NCBI GenBank assembly: GCA_046289925.1
Contig: JBKBUN010000063.1
Span: forward strand, 1-16,778
Source: Acidovorax_G sp046289925
Lineage (GTDB): Bacteria; Pseudomonadota; Gammaproteobacteria; Burkholderiales; Burkholderiaceae_C
Direction of reading: 5' to 3'
Length of the DNA stretch: 16,778 bases
Each line of letters starts with the position of its first letter. The stretch's first letter is position 1. A program made the translations under genes and the position numbers. The notes beneath the pieces were generated by a model, which was not told where the DNA came from, searched no databases, and saw only the letters and a program-made list of their open reading frames with translations. This document shows, piece by piece, positions 1 through 7,716 of this stretch.

Positions 1-742
1 TGCCCAAGCCGTCGCGCGGCACGGCGCCGTGCCGGTGCGCCCAGTCGAGAAATCCCTTTGCGGCCGGCCCGTACATCATGTCGTAGGCCAGGCAGCCCGG
101 GCGCAGCACGCTGGCGGCCACGGGCACGGCCGCTCCGCTGAGGCTGCTAGCCGTGGCGTTGACGACCACATCGAACGCCCCGGCCACAGCCTGTGGCTCG
201 GCCGCTGCCAGTACCGCGCCGTGCCGCACGGCCAGCGCCGCATGGGCCGCCACCAGGGCCTCGGCCTTGGCCAGTGTGCGATTGGCGACCACCACGCGGC
301 GCGCGCCAGCTTCGATCAGCGGGCCCAGCACGCCGGCGGCTGCGCCACCCGCGCCCACCAGCAGCACCTCGCGACCGTGCAGCGGCACCTGCGCATTGCG
401 CTCGATGTCGGCCACCAGGCCCAGGCCGTCGGTGTTGTCGGCGTAGATGTCTTCGCCCGCCAGTACCAGCGTGTTGGCCGCACCGGCCAGCTGTACGCGC
501 GCACTGCGCTCGGTGGCCACGCGGGCCGCGTCGTGCTTGAAGGGTACGGTGACGTTACAGCCGCGTCCCCCTTCGGCCGCGAAGGCCTGCAGCCCTGCGT
601 CGAAGCCGCCTTCGGGCAGCAGGCGTCTTTCGTAGGTGATGCGGTGGCCCGTGAGTTCGGCAAAGCGCGCGTGGATCACCGGCGAACGGCTGTGCGCAAT
701 CGGGTTGCCAAACACGCAGTACAGGTCGGGATGGGTGTGCAT
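1..742 (-). CDS. aroE: Shikimate dehydrogenase AroE (3' end cut by window edge)
   Basis: This cytoplasmic enzyme reduces 3-dehydroshikimate to shikimate with NADPH, the fourth step of the shikimate pathway. Translation from the ATG at 742 gives 247 residues with no stop before the window edge, so roughly 25-30 C-terminal residues are missing compared with the family's usual 270-290. Visible landmarks are the shikimate-binding serines near residues 18-20 (AHSRSP), NVTVPFKHDA with the catalytic Lys at about 69, ADNTDGLGL with the catalytic Asp at about 105, the nucleotide-binding GAGGAA loop near 130-135, and NRTLAKA near 155 in the cofactor-specificity position. The last residues (RDGLG) are the start of the conserved C-terminal block. 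The gene lies 62 bases downstream of the TonB-like gene on the same strand, so it is probably cotranscribed with it. No Shine-Dalgarno sequence is evident. Confidence 0.95.
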   Translation of the reverse strand, partial: MHTHPDLYCVFGNPIAHSRSPVIHARFAELTGHRITYERRLLPEGGFDAGLQAFAAEGGRGCNVTVPFKHDAARVATERSARVQLAGAANTLVLAGEDIYADNTDGLGLVADIERNAQVPLHGREVLLVGAGGAAAGVLGPLIEAGARRVVVANRTLAKAEALVAAHAALAVRHGAVLAAAEPQAVAGAFDVVVNATASSLSGAAVPVAASVLRPGCLAYDMMYGPAAKGFLDWAHRHGAVPRDGLG

Positions 743-804
743 GCGAAGGCGGCGGTTGGCGGAGGGCTGGGCCGGTGGGCCAGGGGTGTGGTGGGCTAGC
801 GCGC

Positions 805-1665
805 TCAGCGCACGCTCGTCTCCAGCGTCTGGTCGCGTGTGAACTTGAAGCGGGCGATGAGCGCGATCTGGTCGGCCTTGGCGCGCATCTCGGGCGTGAA
901 GGGGCCAAACGGCCCTGCGCCGCGCGCGATCGCTTGGGCGCGCAGATCCAGCGTCGGGTTGCCCGAGCCCTGCTCGATACGGGTGTCGAGCACGCGGCCG
1001 TCGTGGTTGACGGTGAGCGTCATGATCAACTCGCCATACAGCTTGCGTCCGCCCTGCTCGGGGAAGTTCTCGGTGCCTTTGTCTTCGACGCGGCGGCGCA
1101 CCTGATCGTAGTACACGGCATAGGCCGCTTCCTGGGTGGCCGGGCTCACAAAGCGCTTTTTGGGTCGGGCGTTTTCTTCCTGGATGCGTTTTTCGATCTC
1201 GGCCAACAGTTTGAGCAACTGGCGGCGTTTCTGTTCGGCTTCGGCCTGTTGCGGATCGGTGCTGGTTTGGCGCGGGTCGGGCAGCGGCTGCGCTGCCACC
1301 TGGGCGCGTACCTGGGCCAGCAACTGCGCCTGCTGCTCGGCCAGGGCGTCCATGCGGCGCTGCTGCTCTTCCATCTCGTCGCCGATGGCCGTGAGCGCCG
1401 AATAGGGCAGGGGGCTGGTGGCGCGGCCACTGGCAGCGTCTCCGCCGCCCGCCAGGTTGGCCTGGGCAATGGCCTGGGCCTTCTCGGGACGCTCGTTCGA
1501 GCGCGCATTGACCAGGATCACCTCCAACGGGGTGTCCTGGAACACGCGGGTGAAGCCCTCCGGGTCCACAAAGCGCACCGTGAGCAGCGCGGCGTGCACG
1601 GCCACCGAAAAGCCGAGCGCCAGCTGCAGCGTGCTGATCTGGGACAGAAAGGCGGACGTTTTCAC
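805..1665 (-). CDS. TonB-like energy transducer protein
   Basis: The 286-residue product has one N-terminal membrane segment (about residues 13-32) containing S20-x3-H24, which matches the SxxxH motif that TonB proteins use to couple to ExbB/ExbD. A long charged, Gln/Ala/Glu-rich helical region follows (about 95-170) and probably spans the periplasm. The C-terminal domain (about 175-286) has the TonB-type pattern: YYDQVRRRVED, then ELIMTLTVNHDGRVLDTRIEQGSG (shown here for position only). The family carries inner-membrane proton-motive energy to outer-membrane receptors. It starts with GTG at 1665, sharing GTGA with the stop of the upstream RNB gene, which suggests translational coupling. A GATAAT hexamer lies 8 bases before the GTG (1674-1679, minus strand) and could be an internal promoter. 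No exbB, exbD or receptor gene is nearby. A TolA-like role is an alternative. Confidence 0.8.
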   Translation of the reverse strand: MKTSAFLSQISTLQLALGFSVAVHAALLTVRFVDPEGFTRVFQDTPLEVILVNARSNERPEKAQAIAQANLAGGGDAASGRATSPLPYSALTAIGDEMEEQQRRMDALAEQQAQLLAQVRAQVAAQPLPDPRQTSTDPQQAEAEQKRRQLLKLLAEIEKRIQEENARPKKRFVSPATQEAAYAVYYDQVRRRVEDKGTENFPEQGGRKLYGELIMTLTVNHDGRVLDTRIEQGSGNPTLDLRAQAIARGAGPFGPFTPEMRAKADQIALIARFKFTRDQTLETSVR

Positions 1666-3743
1666 GGTGCGGAATTATCGGGCTTCGCGTCTGCGCTGTC
1701 GCTGCTTTCGCCTTCAGGCGCTTCGTTCACGTCCACGGCAATGGCAATCGGGCCGGCCACAGGTTCTTCGTCGTCCTCGTCGGCCGGGCCTTCTGCAGGC
1801 GCGTCGGTGTCCAGGCGCTCGATCAGTGTGCCGTTGACGTCGAGTGCGATGTCGTCAATGGCGCCCAGGCGCACGCGCAGTCGCGCACCGCGCGGCACGT
1901 TGCCCGCACCCAGCACCGGAAAGACCAGCGGCAGTTCGTCGGCACGCACCAGCAGGCTGCCGCCCACACCCTCTTTGACCACACTGGCTGTGAGTTCGGT
2001 GATGCCGTTTTGGCGCAGGTACTGCAGCGTCCAGTAGCGCTCCATGCTCGCCTGGTAGCCGTTGTAGGCTGTGTAGGCCGCGTCGAAGCTGCTGATGATG
2101 GAGAACAGGTCCGCGTCTTTGGGCTTGAAGGGCGCAGCCAGGGCCGCCGTGCGGCCATGGCGGGCGCAGGCAATGATCTGCCACTGGTTGACCAAGTCGG
2201 TGTAGCGGCGCAGCGGCGAAGTGCTCCAGGCGTAGCTCGGCACGCCAATGCCCGCGTGCGGTAGCGCTTTGGTGCCCATGCGCACCTTCACGCCCGGTGC
2301 CATGCTGGCCTGGCTGCGGTAGATGCCGGGCACGCCCATCTCGGCCAGCCATCCGCCCCAGGTGCTGTTGGCCACGATCATGGCTTCGGCCACGATCAAG
2401 TCGAGCGGCGCGCCGCGGCGGCGCACGCCGATCTGTACCTGCTCGTCTCCCGTGGGCTCCGCCCCCTCATTGCCCAGGAGGCGGAAGGTGTAGTCGGGGC
2501 GGTTGAAGTTTTCGGGTTTGCCGCGCACCAATTCGCGCCGGGCCTTGAGCTCGCACGCGAGGCGGTACAAGAAGGCCAACTCGGTGCGCAGGCCGTCGGC
2601 CACCGAGGCCGGTGCGGCCGCGGCCGGGTCGGTCAGCCATTCGTGCGTGACGATGCTGTCGAGCTGGTCATGCCGCAGGTTGGCTGCTATCGGCACGCGC
2701 TCCAGGCGGGTTTCGTGCGCGCGGAATTCGAGCGTTGCCTCGTCCATCGTCACGTACAGCGACACGGCCGGGCAGGGGCGGCCTTCCTGCAGCGTGTAGC
2801 GTTGCACGACCTCGTCGGGCAGCATGGTGATCTTGTAGCCCGGCATGTACACCGTGGACAAGCGCGTACGGCCCACCTGGTCGATGGCACTGCCCGGTGC
2901 AATCGCAAGGCCTGGTGCGGCGATGTGGATGCCCAGCGTCACCGTGCCCGTGCCCAGGCCCTGCAGCGACAGCGCATCGTCGATTTCGGTGGTGTGCGAA
3001 TCGTCGATGGAGTACGCCTGCACCGAGGCCAGCGGCAGCTCTTCGGCAATGTCGGGGGGCTGTAGCGCCGGAAAACCCGTGCCCTTGGGGAAATGCTCGA
3101 ACAGAAAGCGCTTCCAGTGGAACTGGTAGGCCGAGTCGATGGCTCCGGCCTGCTGCAGCAACGCCAGAGGTGCGGTGTGCGTGGCGCGGCTGGCCTCGAC
3201 CACCGCCTTGTACTCGGGCGCGTTCTTGTCGGGCTTGAAGAGGATGCGGTAGAGCTGCTCGCGGATCGGCGCCGGGCATTCCCCCCGGCCCAGGGCTTCG
3301 GCCCAGGTGGCGATCTGCGCCTGGATCAGGCGCTTTTTCTCGATGGCGGCCAGCGCCTGCTGCAGGATCTCGGCCGGAGCCTTGCGAAAGCGTCCCTTGC
3401 CCGCGCGTCGGAAGTAATGGGGGGCCTCGTACAGGCGCAGCAGGGCTGCGGCCTGCTGCACGACGCTCGGCGGGTCGGAGAAATAGTCGCGCGCCAGATC
3501 GCTGAACCCGAACTCGTCTTCCGGGGCGAACTCCCAGGCCAGATCCAGTTCGATGGACGGTGCCAGCGTCTGGGCCTGGGCCAGCAGTTCCGCAGGGGCG
3601 GGCTTGTCGAACTTCAGCAGCACGTGGGCGGCTTTGACCTTCACGCGCTTACCGCTGTCCAGTTCAATCTGCGCCGAGCTTTCGGCTTCCGACAGCACCT
3701 TGCCGGCACGGAACTTTCCGGCATCTTCGAATAATGCAAACAT
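1662..3743 (-). CDS. RNB-domain 3'-5' exoribonuclease (RNase II/R family)
   Basis: The 693-residue protein is a member of the RNase II/R superfamily, which degrades RNA 3' to 5' with divalent metal. Residues 1-70 look like a small beta-barrel RNA-binding region (starting MFALFEDAGKFRAGKV). The RNB catalytic domain begins at about 235 and holds SIDDSHTTEIDDAL (D247, E253, D255, D256), PGYKITMLPDEV near 301-312, and TSPLRRYTDL (508-517). A C-terminal S1-like region (about 580-645) is followed by an acidic tail rich in Asp, Glu and Pro. In the first motif one of the four metal-ligand acidic positions is Glu where E. coli RNase II has Asp207. The start at 3743 is chosen because homology begins there; the open frame upstream to 4559 is antisense to the next gene. 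It is the first gene of a probable RNB-tonB-aroE unit. I cannot tell whether it replaces RNase II or RNase R. Confidence 0.88.
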   Translation of the reverse strand: MFALFEDAGKFRAGKVLSEAESSAQIELDSGKRVKVKAAHVLLKFDKPAPAELLAQAQTLAPSIELDLAWEFAPEDEFGFSDLARDYFSDPPSVVQQAAALLRLYEAPHYFRRAGKGRFRKAPAEILQQALAAIEKKRLIQAQIATWAEALGRGECPAPIREQLYRILFKPDKNAPEYKAVVEASRATHTAPLALLQQAGAIDSAYQFHWKRFLFEHFPKGTGFPALQPPDIAEELPLASVQAYSIDDSHTTEIDDALSLQGLGTGTVTLGIHIAAPGLAIAPGSAIDQVGRTRLSTVYMPGYKITMLPDEVVQRYTLQEGRPCPAVSLYVTMDEATLEFRAHETRLERVPIAANLRHDQLDSIVTHEWLTDPAAAAPASVADGLRTELAFLYRLACELKARRELVRGKPENFNRPDYTFRLLGNEGAEPTGDEQVQIGVRRRGAPLDLIVAEAMIVANSTWGGWLAEMGVPGIYRSQASMAPGVKVRMGTKALPHAGIGVPSYAWSTSPLRRYTDLVNQWQIIACARHGRTAALAAPFKPKDADLFSIISSFDAAYTAYNGYQASMERYWTLQYLRQNGITELTASVVKEGVGGSLLVRADELPLVFPVLGAGNVPRGARLRVRLGAIDDIALDVNGTLIERLDTDAPAEGPADEDDEEPVAGPIAIAVDVNEAPEGESSDSADAKPDNSAP

Positions 3744-3750
3744 CCCGGAG

Positions 3751-3756
3751 ATTGTT
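3751..3756 (-). promoter_or_regulatory. Possible -10 element of the RNB gene (AACAAT)
   Basis: Read on the minus strand, AACAAT ends 7 bases before the ATG at 3743, so a transcript starting at the normal distance would have almost no 5' leader. An alternative -10, TATGAA, overlaps just upstream. No clear -35 or Shine-Dalgarno is visible. The 114-base gap to the divergent gene at 3858 contains both promoters. Confidence 0.35.
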
Positions 3757-3857
3757 TCATACCGGGCCGAGGCCCCTGGCCGCGCGTGATCTTGCCAGTC
3801 CAGGGGCGCATGCCGGCGGCTGGCACGGGGCGCTGGCTCTATGATGCCGAGCGTCCC

Positions 3858-5486
3858 ATGTCCTCCACCACTTCTGTGTTTCCGCCCGATCTGCCCCGCG
3901 CGGCGGCGTTGCCCACAGGGCCTGCGCCGCTGGCCTGGTTGCTGGCCATGCTGGCCACCGGCATGGTGGCCTTGCCGTTCTGGTGGGCTTGGCTGGAAGC
4001 GCCGATCTCGAATTTCTGGCCCCTCATGGTGTCGTGGGCTTGTGGCGCTGTGCTTGTGGCCATGGCTTGGGCCGTGCGATCTCGGGTGCAAGGGCTGCGA
4101 ATGCGGGCGGCCCAGGTGCTCGCGGCTGGACTGCTGCTGGCCGCCGTGGTGAGTGCGGGCATCGGATTGCTGCAGTACTTTGTGGGCGATCCAGGCCTGG
4201 CGCCCTGGGTCTATCCCTCGCTGCCAGGGCAGGCCATCGGCAATCTGCGGCAGCGCAACCAGCAGGCCACGCTGATCGGCCTGGGGTTGTGGGCGCTGCT
4301 GTGGTGGGCCGCGCGCATGCGGCTTGGCCAGAGGGGGGCGCGAAGTCTGGCCGAGCGCTGGCTGGCCCTGCCGTTTGCCTGGACCGTCCTGTGGCTGGCG
4401 TTGGCGGCCGCCGCAACCACCTCCCGCACGGGGGCCTTGCAATGGGCGATGCTGGTGCTGCTGGTCGGCGTGTGGTGGGGCCGGCGGCGGCCCCAGGTGG
4501 TTGGCATGGCAGTGGCGGCGCTGGTGCTGATGCTGCTGGCGGCCTGGGCGCTGCCACACGCCTTGCGGTTGTTTTCGGGGGTGGAAGCGCCTGGACTGTT
4601 CGGCCGGATGCTGGGCGATGAGCAGGCCTGCGTGTCGCGGACCGTGCTGTGGGCCAATATGCTAGAGCTGATTGCCCAGCGGCCCTGGACCGGTTGGGGC
4701 TGGGGAGGCCTCAGCTATGCCCATTACATGGCCGACTTTGACGGTACGCGCTTTTGTGTGCTGCTCGACAACGCCCACAACCTTCCTTTGCATCTGGCGG
4801 TCGAACTGGGCGTTCCGCTCGCGCTGCTCTGGTGCGGGGTGGCGCTGTGGTGGGTGCTGCGGGCCCGGCCCTGGGCCGAGTCCGATCCGGTGCGGCAGCT
4901 CGCCTGGGGCGTGCTGGCGCTGGTGGGGCTTCATAGCATGCTGGAATTTCCGCTCTGGTACGGCCCGTTCCAGATTGTGACCCTGGCCGCCCTGGCCTTG
5001 CTGTGGCGGCGCCCCGCATGGTGGCCTGCCTGGGCCTCGTGGCAGCGGGTGCCGCTGCTGCTGTCGGCGTTTGCGGCGGCGTGGGTCTATACAGCCTGGG
5101 ATTACCACCGGGTCAGCCAGTTGTATCGTCCCGTGCATCTTCGCGCGCCCGACTATCGGGAGCAGACCTTCGAGAAGGTGTCCAACAGCGTGCTCTTTCC
5201 CCATCAGGTGGACTTTGCCATGCTGACGGTCAGCCGCCTGACGCCCGAAACCGCGGGCGCCTCTTTGGTGCTGGCGCGTGGCCTGCTGCATTTTTCACCC
5301 GAACCCCGGGTGATCGAAATCCTGATTCAGAGCGCTGAATGGGCGGGGCAGTTAGAAGAAGCCGCGCTGCATAGACGCAAGTACCAGCGGGCGTACCCTG
5401 AGGACTATGCCCGTTGGCAGTCGAGGATGGCCGGATCGGCATCGGCGGAGGGTGCCAGCCCGGCCCGCGCTGGCTCTGCGCCTTGA
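3858..5486 (+). CDS. PglL-like O-oligosaccharyltransferase / Wzy-type ligase
   Basis: This 542-residue polytopic membrane protein belongs to the O-antigen ligase/PglL group, which moves lipid-linked glycans onto periplasmic acceptors. About ten hydrophobic segments lie between residues 24 and 415, followed by a soluble tail of about 125 residues typical of PglL. Recognisable motifs are GNLRQRNQQATL (128-139), TSRTGALQW (188-196), RPWTGWGWGGLSYAHY in the periplasmic loop, DNAHNLPLHLAVELGVP with the conserved His at 307, and HSMLEFPLWY near 359-368. The ATG at 3858 is preferred because the extra 24 residues from 3786 look non-coding. TATGAT at 3840-3845 may be its -10. It is divergent from the RNB gene and convergent with the esterase gene. 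No pilin, glycosyltransferase or flippase gene is adjacent, so the acceptor and glycan are unknown; O-antigen ligase is the main alternative. Confidence 0.83.
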   Translation: MSSTTSVFPPDLPRAAALPTGPAPLAWLLAMLATGMVALPFWWAWLEAPISNFWPLMVSWACGAVLVAMAWAVRSRVQGLRMRAAQVLAAGLLLAAVVSAGIGLLQYFVGDPGLAPWVYPSLPGQAIGNLRQRNQQATLIGLGLWALLWWAARMRLGQRGARSLAERWLALPFAWTVLWLALAAAATTSRTGALQWAMLVLLVGVWWGRRRPQVVGMAVAALVLMLLAAWALPHALRLFSGVEAPGLFGRMLGDEQACVSRTVLWANMLELIAQRPWTGWGWGGLSYAHYMADFDGTRFCVLLDNAHNLPLHLAVELGVPLALLWCGVALWWVLRARPWAESDPVRQLAWGVLALVGLHSMLEFPLWYGPFQIVTLAALALLWRRPAWWPAWASWQRVPLLLSAFAAAWVYTAWDYHRVSQLYRPVHLRAPDYREQTFEKVSNSVLFPHQVDFAMLTVSRLTPETAGASLVLARGLLHFSPEPRVIEILIQSAEWAGQLEEAALHRRKYQRAYPEDYARWQSRMAGSASAEGASPARAGSAP

Positions 5487-5491
5487 CGCGG

Positions 5492-5617
5492 GCCTGGGAG
5501 TCTGTCGGACTTGGGCCCCATGGCGCCGCGATGGGGCTGCAAACACGGCGAAAACGGTCTTCGCGGGGGGGGCTCATGTTCGCTGTCGAGGCCCCAAGTC
5601 CGACAGGCTCCTGGGCG
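5492..5617. repeat. Long imperfect inverted repeat between convergent genes
   Basis: Two arms of about 27 bases (5492-5518 and 5590-5617) share the core CTGTCGGACTTGGG in opposite orientation with only a few mismatches. The spacer of about 70 bases has its own stems: GCCCCAT/ATGGGGC (about 5514-5536) and GCGAA/TTCGC. The element fills the gap between the PglL-like gene (stop 5486) and the esterase gene (stop 5622). It could serve as a bidirectional terminator, although no T-tract follows. It resembles dispersed palindromic intergenic elements I associate with Comamonadaceae; copy number needs a genome search. Confidence 0.75.
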
Positions 5618-5621
5618 GCCG

Positions 5622-6206
5622 TCAGAGGCTGCGCAGAAAGCAGTCGATGGTGGGCAAATGGGCTTCGAAGTCGCTGAGCGCATGGTCTCCGCCTTGTAGC
5701 AGTACCGTCTGCGCATGCGGGTAACGGGCGGTCATCTCCCGCCAGTCGAGCAACTCGTCTCCCTTGGCGATGATCGCCAGTTCGGGGCCTGCGGCAGGCA
5801 GGCCCCGAACGTCCAACGCCTGCAACTCGGCGATGTACTCGGCCCGAAACTCGAACCGCTCTTCTGGCCGGTGCCAGTGGCTCTGCTCCCCAATGTAGTG
5901 CGCCAGATCGCGCGCCGGATCCACTGCCGGATTGAGCAGCACGCTGGGGCAGCCGTAGTGCTGTGCCACCCAACTTGCATAAAAGCCGCCGAGCGACGAC
6001 CCTACGACCACCATCTGGTTCCAAGGCCAGTCGCGCAGGCCTTCCGCCACCAAGGCCATGGCCGCTTGGGGGGATGGTGGCAACTGCGGGCACCACCAAT
6101 GCATGTGCGGGTGATGCTGCGCAAGATGGGCCGCCAAGCGCTGCGCCTTGGTGGACAACGGCGATGAACGGAAGCCGTGCAGGTAGAGCAGGTGGGTGGG
6201 GGGCAC
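5622..6206 (-). CDS. yqiA: YqiA/YcfP-family alpha/beta hydrolase (esterase)
   Basis: This cytoplasmic alpha/beta hydrolase is close to E. coli YqiA, an acyl-CoA/short-chain esterase. The chosen GTG start at 6206 gives 194 residues, matching the family's usual length of about 190-195, and places LLYLHGFRSSP right at the N-terminus as in YqiA. AGGA lies 8 bases upstream of that GTG. Residues seen are GSSLGG with the nucleophile at S71, NPAVDPARDL near 92-101, KGDELLD carrying the likely acid (D150 or D154), and GGDHALSDF with the catalytic His at 175. An in-frame GTG at 6281 would add 25 poorly conserved, Pro-rich residues and has no ribosome-binding site, so I reject it. The gene is divergent from rodA and convergent with the PglL-like gene. 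The physiological substrate is unknown. Confidence 0.87.
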   Translation of the reverse strand: MPPTHLLYLHGFRSSPLSTKAQRLAAHLAQHHPHMHWWCPQLPPSPQAAMALVAEGLRDWPWNQMVVVGSSLGGFYASWVAQHYGCPSVLLNPAVDPARDLAHYIGEQSHWHRPEERFEFRAEYIAELQALDVRGLPAAGPELAIIAKGDELLDWREMTARYPHAQTVLLQGGDHALSDFEAHLPTIDCFLRSL

Positions 6207-6340
6207 AGTGACGGTCCTAGGCAGTGGTGATGGCTCGTAAGGCTTGGGTGGGGCTGCAGAGGGCGTCAGGGTGCACGGCACTCGGGGGCCGTCCGGAAGT
6301 ACGCCCAGCGGTGGCCGATTGTCCGCTCATGTTCCCCTCG

Positions 6341-6392
6341 TTCATCGGTGTGGTTCATCGGTGTGGTTCGTCGGTGTGGCTCGTCGGTGTGC
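6341..6392. repeat. Four tandem 13-bp repeats upstream of rodA
   Basis: Four direct copies of a 13-base unit run head to tail: TTCATCGGTGTGG twice, then TTCGTCGGTGTGG, then CTCGTCGGTGTGC. The array sits in the 292-base gap between the divergent esterase and rodA genes, about 107 bases before the rodA ATG. The rest of the gap holds a 7-bp stem-loop (GCCCGGC 6404-6410 with GCCGGGC 6417-6423) and the rodA -10 candidate. The array may be a slippage-prone minisatellite or a repeated protein-binding site. Confidence 0.9.
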
Positions 6393-6486
6393 CGTGGACG
6401 GTGGCCCGGCGCGCGAGCCGGGCATGCCGCGCGCGGGGGGGCTGGGTTCGCACGGGGCGGTGGGGCAGCCCGTGGGCCCGTCCACC

Positions 6487-6492
6487 GATAAT
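6487..6492 (+). promoter_or_regulatory. Likely -10 element of rodA (GATAAT), leaderless geometry
   Basis: GATAAT ends exactly 6 bases before the rodA ATG at 6499. Transcription starting the usual 7 bases after a -10 would begin at the A of the ATG. No Shine-Dalgarno sequence lies before this ATG and no good -35 is visible. Confidence 0.5.
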
Positions 6493-6498
6493 CGCGCC

Positions 6499-7659
6499 AT
6501 GTCCGCAGTTTTCGACAAGCCCTCCCTGCTACAGCGCGCCGTGCCGCTGTTTCGGGGCTTTGACCTTCCGCTGCTGCTCATCATCCTGATGCTTTCGGCC
6601 GTGGGCCTGACCGCCATGTACTCGTCAGGCTACGACCATGGCACGCGCTTTGTGGACCATGCGCGCAACATGCTGATTGCGGCGGCCATCCTGTTCATGA
6701 CAGCCCAGGTGCCGCCGTCCCGGATCATGGCCATGGCGGTGCCGCTTTATGTGGTGGGCTTGGTCCTGCTGGTGGCCGTCGAACTGGCGGGTATCACCAA
6801 GAAGGGCGCTACGCGCTGGATCAACGTCGGCATCGTGATCCAGCCCAGCGAGATCCTCAAGATCGCCATGCCCATGATGCTGGCCTGGTGGTTCCAGAAA
6901 CGCGAGGGGCAATTGCGCGCGTTGGATTTTGCGGTGGCGGGCGTGCTGCTGGCGGTGCCTGTGGGGCTCATCATGAAGCAGCCGGATCTGGGCACGTCTT
7001 TGCTGGTGCTGGCTTCGGGGCTGTCGGTGATCTTTTTTGCCGGTTTGGCCTGGAAGCTGGTGCTGCCGCCGGTGCTTTTGGGCGCTGCGGGTATCGTGGC
7101 TTTGGTGGCCATGGAGCCGCAACTGTGCGCCGAAGGCGTGCGCTGGAGTGTGCTGCACGAGTACCAGCAGCAGCGCATCTGTACCCTGCTCGACCCAACG
7201 CGCGACCCGTTGGGCAAGGGCTTTCACATCATCCAGGGCATGATCGCCATCGGTGCGGGTGGATTGTGGGGCAGGGGCTTTATGTCGGGTACGCAGACCC
7301 ACCTGGAGTTCATTCCCGAGCGCACCACCGACTTCATCTTTGCCGCGTACTCCGAAGAGTTCGGCCTGGCGGGCAATGTGCTCCTCCTCATCGGTTTCAT
7401 CGCCCTCATCTGGCGCGCGCTGGCGATTGCGCTGCGCTCGGGCTCGCTGTTCGGTCGCCTCATGGCCGGGGCAGTGGGCATGATCTTCTTTGTGTACGCG
7501 TTTGTGAACATGGGCATGGTCAGTGGCATCCTGCCCGTGGTGGGTGTGCCGCTGCCCTTCATCAGCTATGGCGGTACCGCCATGGTCACTTTGGGGCTTG
7601 CGCTCGGCATCCTCATGTCGGTGGCGCGCGCGGAGCGTCTGGGCAATACCAAACCCTGA
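6499..7659 (+). CDS. rodA: Rod shape-determining peptidoglycan polymerase RodA (SEDS)
   Basis: RodA is the SEDS-family glycosyltransferase that polymerises lipid II into peptidoglycan during lateral wall elongation, working with PBP2 (MrdA) and the MreBCD system in the inner membrane. The 386-residue product has about ten membrane helices. Signature segments are RWINVGIVIQPSEILKIAMP (107-126, shown for position), KQPDLGTS (160-167), SGTQTHLEFIPERTTDFIF in the large periplasmic loop with D278, which probably corresponds to the essential Asp262 of E. coli RodA, and the C-terminal PLPFISYGGTAM (351-362). The length is close to the usual 370-380. The longer open frame back to 6244 would translate the 13-bp repeats and shows no homology, so the ATG at 6499 is used. 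In related bacteria rodA follows mreBCD and mrdA; here the upstream neighbour is the divergent esterase gene, so rodA has its own promoter. Confidence 0.95.
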   Translation: MSAVFDKPSLLQRAVPLFRGFDLPLLLIILMLSAVGLTAMYSSGYDHGTRFVDHARNMLIAAAILFMTAQVPPSRIMAMAVPLYVVGLVLLVAVELAGITKKGATRWINVGIVIQPSEILKIAMPMMLAWWFQKREGQLRALDFAVAGVLLAVPVGLIMKQPDLGTSLLVLASGLSVIFFAGLAWKLVLPPVLLGAAGIVALVAMEPQLCAEGVRWSVLHEYQQQRICTLLDPTRDPLGKGFHIIQGMIAIGAGGLWGRGFMSGTQTHLEFIPERTTDFIFAAYSEEFGLAGNVLLLIGFIALIWRALAIALRSGSLFGRLMAGAVGMIFFVYAFVNMGMVSGILPVVGVPLPFISYGGTAMVTLGLALGILMSVARAERLGNTKP

Positions 7660-7716
7660 CGCTGCCCGTCCCAGACCTGGATTCGCTTGCTGCCACAGCG
7701 GGTTTGGGCTGTGGGA

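Noticed and set aside
775..2037. 420-codon plus-strand frame
   Set aside because: Antisense to the TonB-like and RNB genes, which have clear family motifs; the translation shows no recognisable domain.
3744..4559. Open frame extending the RNB protein by about 270 residues on the minus strand
   Set aside because: It lies antisense to the well-supported PglL-like gene, gives a low-complexity Arg/His/Gln/Pro translation, and RNB homology begins at the ATG at 3743. High GC makes such long spurious frames common.
6341..6392. CRISPR-like array
   Set aside because: The units are directly adjacent 13-mers with no spacers, so this is a minisatellite and not a CRISPR.
6244..6498. N-terminal extension of RodA
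   Set aside because: It would translate the 13-bp tandem repeats, lacks homology to RodA, and a -10-like GATAAT lies just before the ATG at 6499.
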